Source: Agarilytica sp033852165
GTDB taxonomy: Bacteria > Pseudomonadota > Gammaproteobacteria > Pseudomonadales > Cellvibrionaceae
Direction of reading: 5' to 3'
Length of the DNA stretch: 64,000 bases
Assembly (NCBI GenBank): GCA_033852165.1
Contig: JAWSUZ010000006.1
Location: forward strand, 62,001 to 126,000
Part shown: positions 44,104-53,521 of the stretch, piece by piece
Position numbering within the stretch: the stretch's first letter is position 1
Layout: every line of letters begins with the position of its first letter
Notes under the pieces: model-generated
The model's database searches: none
Seen by the model: only the letters and a program-made list of their open reading frames with translations
What the model was told of the DNA's origin: nothing
Program-made: the position numbers and the translations under genes

Positions 44104-44535
44104 TTACACTCCCTCCACGTCGATACCGGCACTACGAGCAGAACCCGCAATTGTTCTAACAGCTGCATCCAGATCAGCGGCTGTCAAACCTGGCATTTTA
44201 ATCTCAGCAATTTCTTCTAATTGCGCACGAGTAACTTTGCCGACTTTTTCAGTATTGGGTCGACCACTACCGCTTTTGATATTCGCCGCTTTACGCAACA
44301 AAAATGAAGCCGGTGGAGTTTTCGTTTCAAATGTAAAGCTACGATCACTGTATACAGATATCACAACAGGAACTGGAGCACCTGGCTCAAGCTTTTGAGT
44401 CTGGGCGTTGAACGCCTTACAGAATTCCATGATGTTGACACCGTGCTGACCCAAGGCTGGACCAACGGGGGGGCTTGGGTTTGCTTTACCAGCTGCAACT
44501 TGCAACTTGATATAGGCTTCTACTTTCTTCGCCAT
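44104..44535 (-). CDS. rplK: 50S ribosomal protein L11
   Basis: L11, 143 residues, part of the GTPase-associated centre. It is needed for RelA activation and is the thiostrepton site. The N-terminus KLQVAAGKANPSPPVGPALG with its Pro pair is typical, as is the C-terminal rRNA-binding domain ending GSARSAGIDVEGV. It forms a coupled pair with rplA. A terminator separates it from nusG upstream, so a promoter is expected in 44536-44640, but none was clear. Confidence 0.98.
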   Translation of the reverse strand: MAKKVEAYIKLQVAAGKANPSPPVGPALGQHGVNIMEFCKAFNAQTQKLEPGAPVPVVISVYSDRSFTFETKTPPASFLLRKAANIKSGSGRPNTEKVGKVTRAQLEEIAEIKMPGLTAADLDAAVRTIAGSARSAGIDVEGV

Positions 44536-44643
44536 AATAACTTCCTCATGGTATTTGGGTATTTAACGCCTCAAAGCAGTGGCAACTGCCCTTCTCCGGC
44601 TCCCCTGATCTTGCAGCAACAAAAAATATTTTAACAAGACGCG

Positions 44644-44675
44644 AAAAACCCTCCTCTGAAAACATCAGAAGAAGG
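44644..44675 (-). terminator. Terminator after secE-nusG
   Basis: The minus strand has an 11-bp stem including G-U pairs (44665-44675 CCTTCTTCTGA with 44649-44659 TCAGAGGAGGG), a 5-nt loop and TTTTT. It separates secE-nusG from rplKA. Confidence 0.8.
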
Positions 44676-44739
44676 CAAAAACTGTACTATAACGCCGCTA
44701 TTAAATAAGTAGCGCCTTAACTCTAAAATCGAATAGAAA

Positions 44740-45273
44740 TTAGGTTTTTTCTACTTGGCTGAATTCCAGTTCAACCGGCGTAGAACGCCCGAAGATAAGA
44801 ACGGCCACATGAAGACGACTTTTCTCGTAGTTAACTTCTTCAACAACACCATTAAAATCATTGAAAGGACCGTCAATTACACGAACCATTTCACCAGGCT
44901 CAAACAACGTTTTAGGTGTTGGTTTTTCTGCCGAGTCATCTACACGCTGCAGAATTAAATCGGCTTCTTTTTCTGTAATCGGTGCTGGTTTATCGGCTTT
45001 TCCACCAATAAAACCCATAACCCTTGGCGTATCTTTAACCAAATGCCAAGACGCATCACACAGTTCCATTTGAATCAAAACATAGCCGGGAAAAAACTTC
45101 CTTTCAGACTTACGCTTTTGACCCGCACGCATTTCAACCACTTCTTCAGTGGGAACTAATACGTCACCAAAGTGCTCTTGCATCTTATTGAGTTCAATAC
45201 GCTCTTGAAGTGCTGCTGCAACTTTCTTTTCGTATCCCGAATAAGCGTGTACTACGTACCATCTCATTGCCAT
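44740..45273 (-). CDS. nusG: Transcription termination/antitermination factor NusG
   Basis: NusG, 177 residues from ATG 45273 (MAMRWYVVHAYSGYEKKV) behind AAGGGGG; a TTG two codons up is less likely. The N-terminal NGN domain binds RNA polymerase (PTEEVVEMRAGQKRKSERKF, FPGYVLIQMEL). The C-terminal KOW domain contacts Rho or S10 (EPGEMVRVIDGPFNDFNGVV). It is 13 nt after secE. Confidence 0.98.
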   Translation of the reverse strand: MAMRWYVVHAYSGYEKKVAAALQERIELNKMQEHFGDVLVPTEEVVEMRAGQKRKSERKFFPGYVLIQMELCDASWHLVKDTPRVMGFIGGKADKPAPITEKEADLILQRVDDSAEKPTPKTLFEPGEMVRVIDGPFNDFNGVVEEVNYEKSRLHVAVLIFGRSTPVELEFSQVEKT

Positions 45274-45286
45274 AGCCAACGCCCCC

Positions 45287-45658
45287 TTAACCGATTATCA
45301 ACGATGTAATATAACCAAACAACGCATCCAAACCCCAAAGGATAATCGCCGCCACCAATACCACAGCAACAACAATCAAGGTGGTCTGCGTCTGCTCTTG
45401 TCGAGAAGGCCAAACGACTTTTCGAATTTCAATTTGAGCAGCTTTCAACAACTCCCAAAAAGAATGACCTTTTGCGGTATTCACGGCAACAAAGCATGCG
45501 ATTGCGCCAATGGCAACCATAGCCAAAACACGATATAAAACTGGAAATTCTGCGGAATAATAAGAATTCGCAAAAGCGCCACCCAATACTAAAGCAACAA
45601 CAACAAGCCATTTTAGACCGTCTAGGCGAAATTCAGCTGTTTCTAATTTTGCACTCAT
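45287..45658 (-). CDS. secE: Protein translocase subunit SecE
   Basis: SecE, 123 residues, stabilising subunit of SecYEG. Three transmembrane helices are seen: the first two (VVALVLGGAFANSYYSA; VLAMVAIGAIACFVAVN) and the essential third near the C-terminus (LIVVAVVLVAAIILWGLDAL). The conserved amphipathic segment FWELLKAAQIEIRKVVWPSR precedes it. ATG 45658 is preferred over the GTG two codons up. It follows tRNA-Trp, as in E. coli. Confidence 0.95.
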   Translation of the reverse strand: MSAKLETAEFRLDGLKWLVVVALVLGGAFANSYYSAEFPVLYRVLAMVAIGAIACFVAVNTAKGHSFWELLKAAQIEIRKVVWPSRQEQTQTTLIVVAVVLVAAIILWGLDALFGYITSLIIG

Positions 45659-45733
45659 TTGCACTCTCTGGGCACTCTATCTATTCTACAAAAATTCAGT
45701 CTATATAAAGTTCAGTAGGCTAACGCCAAAATT

Positions 45734-45809
45734 TGGCAGGCCAGGAGGGACTTGAACCCCCAACTTTCGGTTTTGGAGACCGACGCTCTACCAATTGAAC
45801 TACTGGCCT
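45734..45809 (-). tRNA. trpT: tRNA-Trp (anticodon CCA)
   Basis: A 76-nt cloverleaf on the minus strand with acceptor AGGCCAG/CTGGCCT, anticodon loop CTCCAAA and TPsiC loop GTTCAAGTC. CCA is encoded at the 3' end. It lies between tufB and secE, its usual gammaproteobacterial place. Confidence 0.97.
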
Positions 45810-45830
45810 ATTAAAACTTTCTACAAACAC

Positions 45831-45859
45831 AAAAAGGTTGGCAGATACATCTACCAACC
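45831..45859 (-). terminator. Terminator of the tRNA-tufB operon
   Basis: A 10-bp stem (45850-45859 with 45836-45845, GGTTGGTAGA/TCTGCCAACC including one G-T), a 4-nt loop and TTTTT on the minus strand, 23 nt past tufB. tRNA-Trp and secE therefore probably rely on read-through or their own promoter. Confidence 0.88.
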
Positions 45860-45881
45860 CCAAACTAACTCTTAGCAAAAA

Positions 45882-47105
45882 TTATTCAACAATTTTTGCT
45901 ACAACACCTGCACCAACCGTACGACCACCTTCACGGATAGCGAAGCGTAAGCCTTCTTCCATCGCGATTGGGCAGATCAAAGTCACAACCATTTGAACGT
46001 TATCACCTGGCATTACCATTTCAACACCTTCCGGTAACTCACATGCGCCAGTTACGTCTGTTGTACGGAAATAAAACTGTGGACGATAGCCTTTAAAGAA
46101 TGGCGTATGACGACCACCTTCATCTTTCGACAACACGTAGATTTCAGACTCGAATACAGTGTGCGGATTAATTGAGCCTGTGTGCGCCAATACTTGGCCA
46201 CGCTCAACATCTTCACGCTTTGTACCACGTAGAAGAACACCAACGTTCTCACCAGCCCGACCTTCGTCGAGTAGTTTGCGGAACATCTCAACACCAGTAA
46301 CGGTAGACGTGGTGGTATCTTTAATGCCGACGATTTCAACTTCTTCGCCAACTTTAACAATTCCACGTTCAATACGGCCAGTCACAACTGTACCACGACC
46401 CTGAATTGAGAAAACATCTTCGATAGGCATAACGAATGCGCCATCGATTGCACGTTCTGGCTCAGGAATGTAGCTATCAAGTGTTTCTATCAACTTACGT
46501 ACAGCGGTTGTACCAAGTTCATGCTCATCTTCACCGTTCAAAGCCATAAGGGCTGAACCGATAATAATTGGTGTGTCATCACCAGGGAAATCGTATTGAG
46601 AAAGCAAATCACGTAGTTCCATCTCAACCAACTCCAACATTTCAGCATATTCCTCTGACTCAACGCCGCCGCAGTCTTCAGCTAACAAGTCAGCTTTATT
46701 CAAGAAAACAACGATATAAGGAACGCCAACTTGACGCGCTAGCAAGATGTGCTCGCGAGTTTGAGGCATAGGGCCGTCTGTAGAACCGCAAACTAATATA
46801 GCGCCGTCCATTTGAGCAGCACCAGTAATCATGTTTTTCACATAATCGGCATGGCCAGGACAATCCACGTGTGCGTAGTGACGCTCAGGAGAATCATACT
46901 CAACGTGAGAAGTTGCAATCGTGATACCACGTTCACGCTCTTCAGGTGCGTTATCGATACCGTCAAATGCTACGGCATCGCCACCCCAGACTTCAGCACA
47001 AACGCGTGTCAAAGCAGCAGTCAACGTTGTTTTTCCGTGATCCACGTGGCCGATCGTACCGACGTTTACGTGGGGCTTCTTTCTTTCAAACTTCTCTTTT
47101 GCCAT
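45882..47105 (-). CDS. tufB: Elongation factor Tu, copy B
   Basis: Second EF-Tu gene; its 407-residue product is identical to that of tufA (28739-29962). It starts with ATG 47105, while tufA uses GTG, and is preceded by GAGGAGATCGTC. It is co-transcribed with four upstream tRNA genes. About 530 bp covering codons for domains II-III are ~99% identical in DNA to tufA, while the 5' half differs at about 7% of positions, all silent. Confidence 0.98.
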   Translation of the reverse strand: MAKEKFERKKPHVNVGTIGHVDHGKTTLTAALTRVCAEVWGGDAVAFDGIDNAPEERERGITIATSHVEYDSPERHYAHVDCPGHADYVKNMITGAAQMDGAILVCGSTDGPMPQTREHILLARQVGVPYIVVFLNKADLLAEDCGGVESEEYAEMLELVEMELRDLLSQYDFPGDDTPIIIGSALMALNGEDEHELGTTAVRKLIETLDSYIPEPERAIDGAFVMPIEDVFSIQGRGTVVTGRIERGIVKVGEEVEIVGIKDTTTSTVTGVEMFRKLLDEGRAGENVGVLLRGTKREDVERGQVLAHTGSINPHTVFESEIYVLSKDEGGRHTPFFKGYRPQFYFRTTDVTGACELPEGVEMVMPGDNVQMVVTLICPIAMEEGLRFAIREGGRTVGAGVVAKIVE

Positions 47106-47151
47106 TACGACGATCTCCTCAAATTGGGACGAATCAGATTCAAAAATAAAA

Positions 47152-47227
<76 letters not shown>

Positions 47228-47235
47228 ACACGTAC

Positions 47236-47309
<74 letters not shown>

Positions 47310-47436
47310 AAAAAAACATGCCCGCAAAAACTGCGGCAGCCAAATACGGGTCAACCAACTAGAACAACCCATAATCAACAGTCTCGGATTCACAAAAGCA
47401 AACCCAAGATCGAAACACAGTTCCGATAACTCAAAA

Positions 47437-47520
47437 TGGTGCAGGGGGGTGGATTCGAACCACCGAAGCTTGCGCGTCAGATTTACAGTCTGATCCCTTT
47501 GGCCACTCGGGAACCCCTGC
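47437..47520 (-). tRNA. tyrU: tRNA-Tyr (anticodon GTA)
   Basis: An 84-nt class II tRNA with a long variable arm, acceptor GCAGGGG/CCCCTGC, anticodon stem-loop CAGAC-TGTAAAT-CTG, TPsiC GTTCGAATC and encoded CCA. Confidence 0.97.
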
Positions 47521-47596
47521 GCATTACTCAAAGCTTAAACGGTCGTGGCTAACGACCAAGCTGTAAAAAATCGACTACTGCCGACCTTTAAAAATA

Positions 47597-47672
47597 TGGA
47601 GCTGGCGAGAGGAGTTGAACCCCCGACCGGCTGATTACAAGTCAGCTGCTCTACCAACTGAGCTACACCAGC
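47597..47672 (-). tRNA. thrU: tRNA-Thr (anticodon TGT)
   Basis: A 76-nt cloverleaf with acceptor GCTGGTG/CGCCAGC, anticodon loop CTTGTAA, TPsiC GTTCAACTC and encoded CCA. It is the first gene of the thrU-tyrU-glyT-thrT-tufB unit. Confidence 0.97.
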
Positions 47673-47716
47673 TCTACATCCCACTTTAAGACTATCGTCT
47701 CTAAAGTGGAGGCGGG

Positions 47717-47745
47717 ATTCTATTGAATGTTTTACTCCGAAGCAA
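47717..47745 (-). promoter_or_regulatory. Promoter of the tRNA-tufB operon
   Basis: The minus strand has TTGCTT (47740-47745), a 17-nt spacer, TAGAAT (47717-47722) and the GC-rich discriminator CCCGCC. It overlaps the 3' end of the SPOR-protein gene. The GC discriminator suggests stringent control. A hairpin (CCACTTTA/TAAAGTGG) follows in the transcribed leader. Confidence 0.78.
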
Positions 47746-48604
47746 CCTCTAAACAGTAATTTTGTCTGCGTTGGAGGTCTTTTATTCCTTGCGTTGTTCT
47801 TTCCCAAGTCAATTTGCTCATTTTTGAATCTTCACCAGGATTTAACATCACCCAAACCTCTCGATAGGTCCGCTCAATCTCTTCCACCTTTGGATCTAAT
47901 CCAATTGCCCTCATGTCTTTAACTCGCGCATCAGACAATGCTTTTTTGCTAAACATTCCGAGCGAAATACCATTCACTAAATCCCCTTTAGGAATCACAT
48001 AACTATCTATTCGTTTTGATTGCAGCTCACCTAACATACGTAAAGCCTCTCTCCGACTCGCCTTAGGCTCAAGGTAAACCCAATAACCGGCCCCAGCCGG
48101 TAGCTCAATATCCCTCTCAGAACTCACCACCTCAATCGACTCAAGCCTTGCAATAAAATCCCGGGCAACTTCACGTGACTCAAACGGACCAACCAGCTCA
48201 CACAAAAGCTTATTCTCATGCATAGGCAAGGGCGATGCGACAGCAGGACCCTCAAATCTCGCCCCCCCGTCACTCGAACCTTGAATTAAACCGCCCTGAC
48301 CAGAAGAAATCACCTCATCCTCAACTGAACCCTCCGGCAAAGGGGAATCAGCAATATTCACTTTGCCCACCCCACCTTCTGACGAGCTCATATCGAGCTT
48401 TAAGTCTTCAGGCGCGACCTCAACTCTATTTTGATCACGGTCGTCGAGTGTCTGTTCAGACAAAAGAACTATCTCGGGGTATTGCCCGTAAGGGTTTTTA
48501 AGTTTTTTTACTTGTAACGACCCCTGCTCCTGGGATCCGGCAACCATCCCCCATGCAAAAACAGCAAGATTAATCATCACCAAGGTAATAAATATCCAAC
48601 GCAT
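47732..48604 (-). CDS. SPOR-domain-type membrane protein
   Basis: A 290-residue protein with an N-terminal anchor (MRWIFITLVMINLAVFAWGM) and a long, low-complexity acidic linker. A C-terminal alpha/beta region of SPOR type follows (CELVGPFESREVARDFIARL, AGYWVYLEPKASRREALRML, GISLGMFSKKALSDARV). SPOR domains bind denuded peptidoglycan glycans at division sites. A protein of this kind usually follows birA-coaX in Pseudomonas relatives, as here. The repeat match is weak, so the domain call is from pattern and context. Confidence 0.75.
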   Translation of the reverse strand: MRWIFITLVMINLAVFAWGMVAGSQEQGSLQVKKLKNPYGQYPEIVLLSEQTLDDRDQNRVEVAPEDLKLDMSSSEGGVGKVNIADSPLPEGSVEDEVISSGQGGLIQGSSDGGARFEGPAVASPLPMHENKLLCELVGPFESREVARDFIARLESIEVVSSERDIELPAGAGYWVYLEPKASRREALRMLGELQSKRIDSYVIPKGDLVNGISLGMFSKKALSDARVKDMRAIGLDPKVEEIERTYREVWVMLNPGEDSKMSKLTWERTTQGIKDLQRRQNYCLEVASE

Positions 48605-48714
48605 ATAATTTCAGAAATCTATTTTATTTTGATGTAAGGGCTCACGCCCAACCATAGCGGCATATAGCCAAAAACTACAATACAGCTTAAATACGAACCC
48701 AACAAAAGCAGAAT

Positions 48715-49428
48715 TCACGACACACACATTAAACCTTCCAAAACAAGATGAGGACGCAGTTCAGCTTTACGGCCCAGCAGACTCCGAACCAATTCAGCAT
48801 CACCACCAGAGAGAACAATCGCAGCGCCATCATCAACCCGCTGAACTACCTCACTTAAAAACCCCTTAATCATAGCGCTTATGCCACCACTAACACACGG
48901 GACAGTATCACACCCCAAACGCCAATCCTCCTCCAAAGAAAGCTTCTCGACCTTCACAGCAGAAGTTCTATCAAATAACGCGCTACGCATCAGATCCACA
49001 CCCGGGACTATTAAGCCCCCGCCATGATCCCCATTTATTCCAATATAATCCACAGTAATAGTGGTGCCAGCATCAATCACGACACACGCTTCATTCCGCT
49101 TATTCCATGCTCCAAGCATCGCCAACCACCGATCTACTCCCAAATTTTCGACCCGTCCGTATGCGACTTTAACCCCCATAAATTCGCGCCTCACGCGCGC
49201 GACAACAGGCTGCACACCAAGGACATCCACACTCCAGCGAGTCAACTCATCGCGAATATCGACAGAGGAGACCGTCGATATACTTACGCGAGACACGCCC
49301 AAAGAGTGCCCCCCACTAACAAAATGACTCAGTTCGCCAGGAAGAAAAGCGCCGGCAGACGTAATCCTCCCACCTTCCTCTAGAGCCCATTTAACCCTAG
49401 TATTACCAATATCAAATAAATATCTCAT
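48715..49428 (-). CDS. coaX: Type III pantothenate kinase
   Basis: Pantothenate kinase of the CoaX type, 237 residues, first step of coenzyme A synthesis. ASKHA-fold motifs are present: phosphate 1 FDIGNTRVKW near residue 5, the substrate-site segment GVDRWLAMLGA, and phosphate 2 VVIDAGTTITVDYI. GGGLIVPGVDLM follows. ATG overlaps the birA stop (ATGA), so the two are coupled. Confidence 0.96.
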   Translation of the reverse strand: MRYLFDIGNTRVKWALEEGGRITSAGAFLPGELSHFVSGGHSLGVSRVSISTVSSVDIRDELTRWSVDVLGVQPVVARVRREFMGVKVAYGRVENLGVDRWLAMLGAWNKRNEACVVIDAGTTITVDYIGINGDHGGGLIVPGVDLMRSALFDRTSAVKVEKLSLEEDWRLGCDTVPCVSGGISAMIKGFLSEVVQRVDDGAAIVLSGGDAELVRSLLGRKAELRPHLVLEGLMCVS

Positions 49429-50417
49429 CCCCCTAGCCTCAAGCTCACCTCACCCCCAATAAAAGTCTGCTCCATGCCCTTCACCTCCAAACGCAAAGAA
49501 CCTGAAGCATCCACCCCCAACATTTTCCCTTTTATTCTTGTCGCTGAAGTTTCAAGTGATACTAGCTGACCAATATGCTGACATAGCTCTTCCCACTCAA
49601 GACGGTAATAGGCGAAGCCCTTAGACTCATAATCCCCCACTATAGGCAGCAAGCTATCAAGCAATGAGGCTACAATCTGACTTCGCGAAGGAACGGACTC
49701 CAAAAGCCCACCCAGATCCACCCATGGCTGATCTACACCACTCATACTCTCTTCACTCATCCGTACATTAACCCCAACACCAATCACCGCCTGACACCGA
49801 CCACCAACATCCCCAGCAATCTCTATAAGGACTCCACCAAGCTTGGCCTCACCACAAATAATATCATTCGGCCACTTTAGACCAACGTCACCCACTCCTA
49901 ACGCCTTTAAGGATTTAACCACTCCAAGCCCAACCGCTAAACTAAGTCCCTCCATACCAGCAATGCCATTTTCAAAACACCAAGAAAACGAGAGGTAAAT
50001 ATTTTTTGCAAAAGGACTTTGCCATTTTCGACCACGGCGGCCACGGCCAGCGGTTTGCATTTCCGCCAAGCACACGCACGCCCGGTCAAAACTCTCACCG
50101 GAATTTATTCGATCGAGTAGAACCTGGTTCGTCGAGGCCGTCTCAGGAAGAATAAGTAACTCAGAACACAATTCATTAACCGAGGACGACATAAAACGTG
50201 AAATTTCAATATTGTCTAAAAAGTCAACGCCATCACAAATACGGTAACCCTTTCCGCGTACACGCTGCACATCAAGACCCACCCCGGAAAACCCGTCCAA
50301 CATTTTCCACACAGCCGCCCGACTCACGCCAAGAGCACGCCCTAGCGCCTCCCCTGAATGAAAAGCGCCATCAGCCATCAATCTAAGCAGCGCAAGAGTT
50401 TTTGAATTCAAAGACAT
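49425..50417 (-). CDS. birA: Biotin-protein ligase / biotin operon repressor
   Basis: A bifunctional BirA of 330 residues. The N-terminal winged helix (residues ~5-60, LRLMADGAFHSGEALGRALG) is the DNA-binding repressor part. The central ligase domain carries AGRGRRGRKWQSPF (biotinyl-AMP loop) and LKWPNDIICGEAKLGGVLIE, and a C-terminal SH3-like domain ends the protein. It biotinylates the AccB carrier. It is followed directly by coaX. Confidence 0.96.
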   Translation of the reverse strand: MSLNSKTLALLRLMADGAFHSGEALGRALGVSRAAVWKMLDGFSGVGLDVQRVRGKGYRICDGVDFLDNIEISRFMSSSVNELCSELLILPETASTNQVLLDRINSGESFDRACVCLAEMQTAGRGRRGRKWQSPFAKNIYLSFSWCFENGIAGMEGLSLAVGLGVVKSLKALGVGDVGLKWPNDIICGEAKLGGVLIEIAGDVGGRCQAVIGVGVNVRMSEESMSGVDQPWVDLGGLLESVPSRSQIVASLLDSLLPIVGDYESKGFAYYRLEWEELCQHIGQLVSLETSATRIKGKMLGVDASGSLRLEVKGMEQTFIGGEVSLRLGG

Positions 50418-50431
50418 GAGAGAAGCAATAC

Positions 50432-51535
50432 CTAATCTAAATAACAGCGCTGATAGCGAGAACCAAAAGAAGTCAAAATTTCGTAACTAATCGTAGACGC
50501 AGCCGTAGCTAAATCGTCGATCGACACATTTTCGCCCAATATTTCTATAGAAGCACCTGGAGCCAAAGCCCGCTCCCGAGGAGCCTCTGTTACATCAAAT
50601 AGAGTGGAGTCCATCGAGACACGACCAACAATCGGCACTTTTTTCCCAGCCAAAAAACCCCAACCTCGATTACTCAAGCTGCGCATAATCCCATCCGCGT
50701 AACCACCAGACACCACAGCAACATAGCGCTCACACTCAAAAGATTGAGTCGCTCCGTAACCAACAAATTCTCCTGCTGGCAACTGCCTTACCTGAATAAT
50801 GGGCAAGCGCAAACCTACAACCGGCCTCATCGGATTACAACTCAATCCAGGATTACCACCATAAAGGGCTATACCAGGGCGAACAATATCCCCGTGAGCC
50901 TTGTCACTAAAAAAGACCCCCGCTGAATTTGAAAGCGTCAACCTAACATCAAGCCCCACGGACTTTAGACGCTCATGCATCACGGTAAAACGGTCCAACT
51001 GTTTCTGACTAAGGTCATTTCCTCGATCATCAGCACAAGCGAAATGCGACATCAAACAGTTAATCTTTGCCCGCTCAAGTAATCCACTCTCGTGCAACAG
51101 GCGATCAAACTCCAAAGGTTCCACCCCCAAACGCCCCATTCCGGTATTCACCTTTAATACAGCCTGAGCAGCAGAATAACCCTGAGCAACTTGAGCCCAA
51201 CGCACAACCATCTCATACGAAACCAACACAGGGATAAAACTGCGCTTTATAAACTCCAACTCAGCTCCAGCATTACAGCCCGTCAACACATAAATATCCG
51301 CGTCCGGCCCAATCAGAGCCTTAAGCTGTAACGCCTCCTTAAAATTGGAAACAAAAAAATGCCGACAACCCGCCTGGTATATTTTGGGAGCTATACGATC
51401 GACGCCCAATCCGTATGCGTTTGCCTTAACCACAGCACCACAACTCACAGAGGGCTTAAGCTGCTTTTTAATATAATGCCAATTCTCTGCTATCGCCCTC
51501 AAATCTACAGACAGTTCACCAGTCGGATACGCCAT
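50432..51535 (-). CDS. alr: Alanine racemase
   Basis: PLP-dependent racemase making D-alanine for peptidoglycan, 367 residues. The PLP-binding motif AVVKANAYGLG has the Schiff-base lysine at residue 37. The second catalytic base, Tyr, lies in EFVGYGATQSF. VNTGMGRLGVEP and GRVSMDSTLFDVT are also conserved. It lies 14 nt upstream of birA in the same direction. Confidence 0.96.
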   Translation of the reverse strand: MAYPTGELSVDLRAIAENWHYIKKQLKPSVSCGAVVKANAYGLGVDRIAPKIYQAGCRHFFVSNFKEALQLKALIGPDADIYVLTGCNAGAELEFIKRSFIPVLVSYEMVVRWAQVAQGYSAAQAVLKVNTGMGRLGVEPLEFDRLLHESGLLERAKINCLMSHFACADDRGNDLSQKQLDRFTVMHERLKSVGLDVRLTLSNSAGVFFSDKAHGDIVRPGIALYGGNPGLSCNPMRPVVGLRLPIIQVRQLPAGEFVGYGATQSFECERYVAVVSGGYADGIMRSLSNRGWGFLAGKKVPIVGRVSMDSTLFDVTEAPRERALAPGASIEILGENVSIDDLATAASTISYEILTSFGSRYQRCYLD

Positions 51536-51651
51536 AATTATTTTTTACACCTTTTCTGAAAATCAGCATACACAGAAAACCCAAATAATTATCAGGCTAT
51601 TCAGAATTATTGTGTGCGCGGACGACAAAAAACAATACCCCAGAAACACAA

Positions 51652-51671
51652 AACGCCCAAAAATGGGCGTT
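51652..51671 (-). terminator. Terminator of fmdB-aspS
   Basis: An 8-bp stem AACGCCCA/TGGGCGTT (51652-51659, 51664-51671) with a 4-nt loop, followed on the minus strand by TTTGTGTTT, ~30 nt after the aspS stop. Confidence 0.7.
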
Positions 51672-51702
51672 AAAATGAAAAGCTATTACACCTACCTAGA
51701 AT

Positions 51703-53502
51703 CTACTCAGGCTTTTCCGCTTCAGCACTCTCTTCAGCAGCTGGCTTTTTCGCTCTCAACCGAAGATTCAGCTCCTCTAGTTGCTTTGGCTCAACAAAGC
51801 CAGGAGCATCCGTCATGACACAGCCCGCCGTTTGAGTTTTAGGGAATGCAATCACATCGCGGATAGATTCCGAATTAGTCATCAGCATAATGAGCCGATC
51901 CAAACCAAAGGCAAGACCGCCATGGGGGGGAGCACCGTACTTCAGAGCATCCAGCAAGAAACCAAACTTCTCCCGCTGCTCCTCTTCACCGATGCCCAAT
52001 ATTTCAAATACGGTTTGCTGCATATCCTGCTTATGAATACGAATGGAACCGCCACCTAGCTCAGTACCATTGAGCACCATGTCATAGGCACGGGACAGCG
52101 CCTTCTCTGGCGCCGCCTTTAATTCTTCAGGGGAACACGAGGGAGCAGTGAATGGATGATGTAAGGCAGTAAAGCCGCCTTCGATTTCTTCAAACATTGG
52201 GAAATCAACAACCCATAAAGGCGACCACTCCGAAGTGTACAAATCCAAATCTTCACCCAACTTACAACGCAGAGCACCAAGCGCTTCAGATACAACCTTA
52301 GACTTATCAGCCCCAAAGAAAACAAGATCGCCATCTTCAGCGCCGACTCGATCCAGAACCGCTTTGACGACTTCTATTGGCAAAAATTTCAATATTGGTG
52401 ATTGCAGACCATTTTCTGAATCCGAAATATCGTTCACTTTTATGTACGCTAAGCCTCTAGCCCCATAAATACTGACGAATTTTGTGTAAGCATCAATTTT
52501 CTTGCGCGAAATAGAGCAGCCTTTTGGAACTCTCATTGCCGTAACTCGACCGTTAGGGTCTTTGGCCGGCCCAGCGAAAACCTTAAATTCAACGTCCTGC
52601 ATAAGGTCTTTTATTTCGACCAACTCTAGAGGAATCCTCAAGTCTGGTTTGTCAGAACCATACCTTTCCATTGCCTCTGAATACGGCATACGTGGAAATT
52701 CACCCAACTCAACGCCCAGCATATCCTTGAAGACCAAACGAATCATGTCTTCTGTAATCGCCATGATTTGCTCTTCGTCCATAAACGAAGTTTCAATATC
52801 GATTTGAGTAAATTCGGGCTGACGATCCGCACGCAAATCTTCATCGCGGAAACATTTTGCTATCTGATAGTAACGATCAAACCCAGACACCATTAGCAAC
52901 TGCTTAAATAATTGAGGCGATTGAGGCAGAGCAAAGAACTTGCTTTCATGCGTTCGGGAAGGCACCAAGTAATCACGAGCGCCCTCAGGGGTTGCGCGCG
53001 TTAAGATTGGTGTCTCAATATCGAGAAAGCCGTTGTCATCCAAATAGTTTCGAACAGCATTGGTAACCTTAGAACGGAAACGCAAATTACGCTGCATTGG
53101 CTCACGGCGCAGGTCCAGATAGCGATACGTCAAACGCACATCTTCACCAACATTTGTGTGCGAATCCAACTGGAAAGGAGGAGTCTCAGAAGCATTTAAG
53201 ATTTCAAGGGACGTACCATATACCTCAATCTCTCCTGTAGCCATATTGGCATTAACAGTCGATTCAGAACGAGCGCGAACTTTTCCTGTGACCGATAGAA
53301 CGTACTCCGTTCGCACCTTGTCAGCCAAAACAAAATTTTCTTCGTTATCCGGATCGATCACCACCTGAACGATGCCATCACGGTCTCGCAAATCAATAAA
53401 AATGACTCCACCGTGGTCTCGACGACGGTCAACCCAGCCACACAAAGTGACCTCTTGGTCGATGTTGGAGGTGTTCAATACACCGCAATAGACGCTGCGC
53501 AT
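51703..53502 (-). CDS. aspS: Aspartyl-tRNA synthetase
   Basis: Class II AspRS, 599 residues from ATG 53502 (MRSVYCGVLNTSNIDQEV) with AAGGAA before it. The frame stays open another 66 codons only because it runs out of frame through the fmdB tail. An N-terminal OB-fold anticodon domain (VTLCGWVDRRRDHGGVIFID) precedes the bacterial GAD insertion. Class II motif 2 is FRDEDLRADRQPEF and motif 3 is GLAFGLDRLIML. Whether it is Asp-specific or also charges tRNA-Asn cannot be told from this window. Confidence 0.97.
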   Translation of the reverse strand: MRSVYCGVLNTSNIDQEVTLCGWVDRRRDHGGVIFIDLRDRDGIVQVVIDPDNEENFVLADKVRTEYVLSVTGKVRARSESTVNANMATGEIEVYGTSLEILNASETPPFQLDSHTNVGEDVRLTYRYLDLRREPMQRNLRFRSKVTNAVRNYLDDNGFLDIETPILTRATPEGARDYLVPSRTHESKFFALPQSPQLFKQLLMVSGFDRYYQIAKCFRDEDLRADRQPEFTQIDIETSFMDEEQIMAITEDMIRLVFKDMLGVELGEFPRMPYSEAMERYGSDKPDLRIPLELVEIKDLMQDVEFKVFAGPAKDPNGRVTAMRVPKGCSISRKKIDAYTKFVSIYGARGLAYIKVNDISDSENGLQSPILKFLPIEVVKAVLDRVGAEDGDLVFFGADKSKVVSEALGALRCKLGEDLDLYTSEWSPLWVVDFPMFEEIEGGFTALHHPFTAPSCSPEELKAAPEKALSRAYDMVLNGTELGGGSIRIHKQDMQQTVFEILGIGEEEQREKFGFLLDALKYGAPPHGGLAFGLDRLIMLMTNSESIRDVIAFPKTQTAGCVMTDAPGFVEPKQLEELNLRLRAKKPAAEESAEAEKPE

Positions 53503-53521
53503 GGCAATGTTCCTTAACTCT

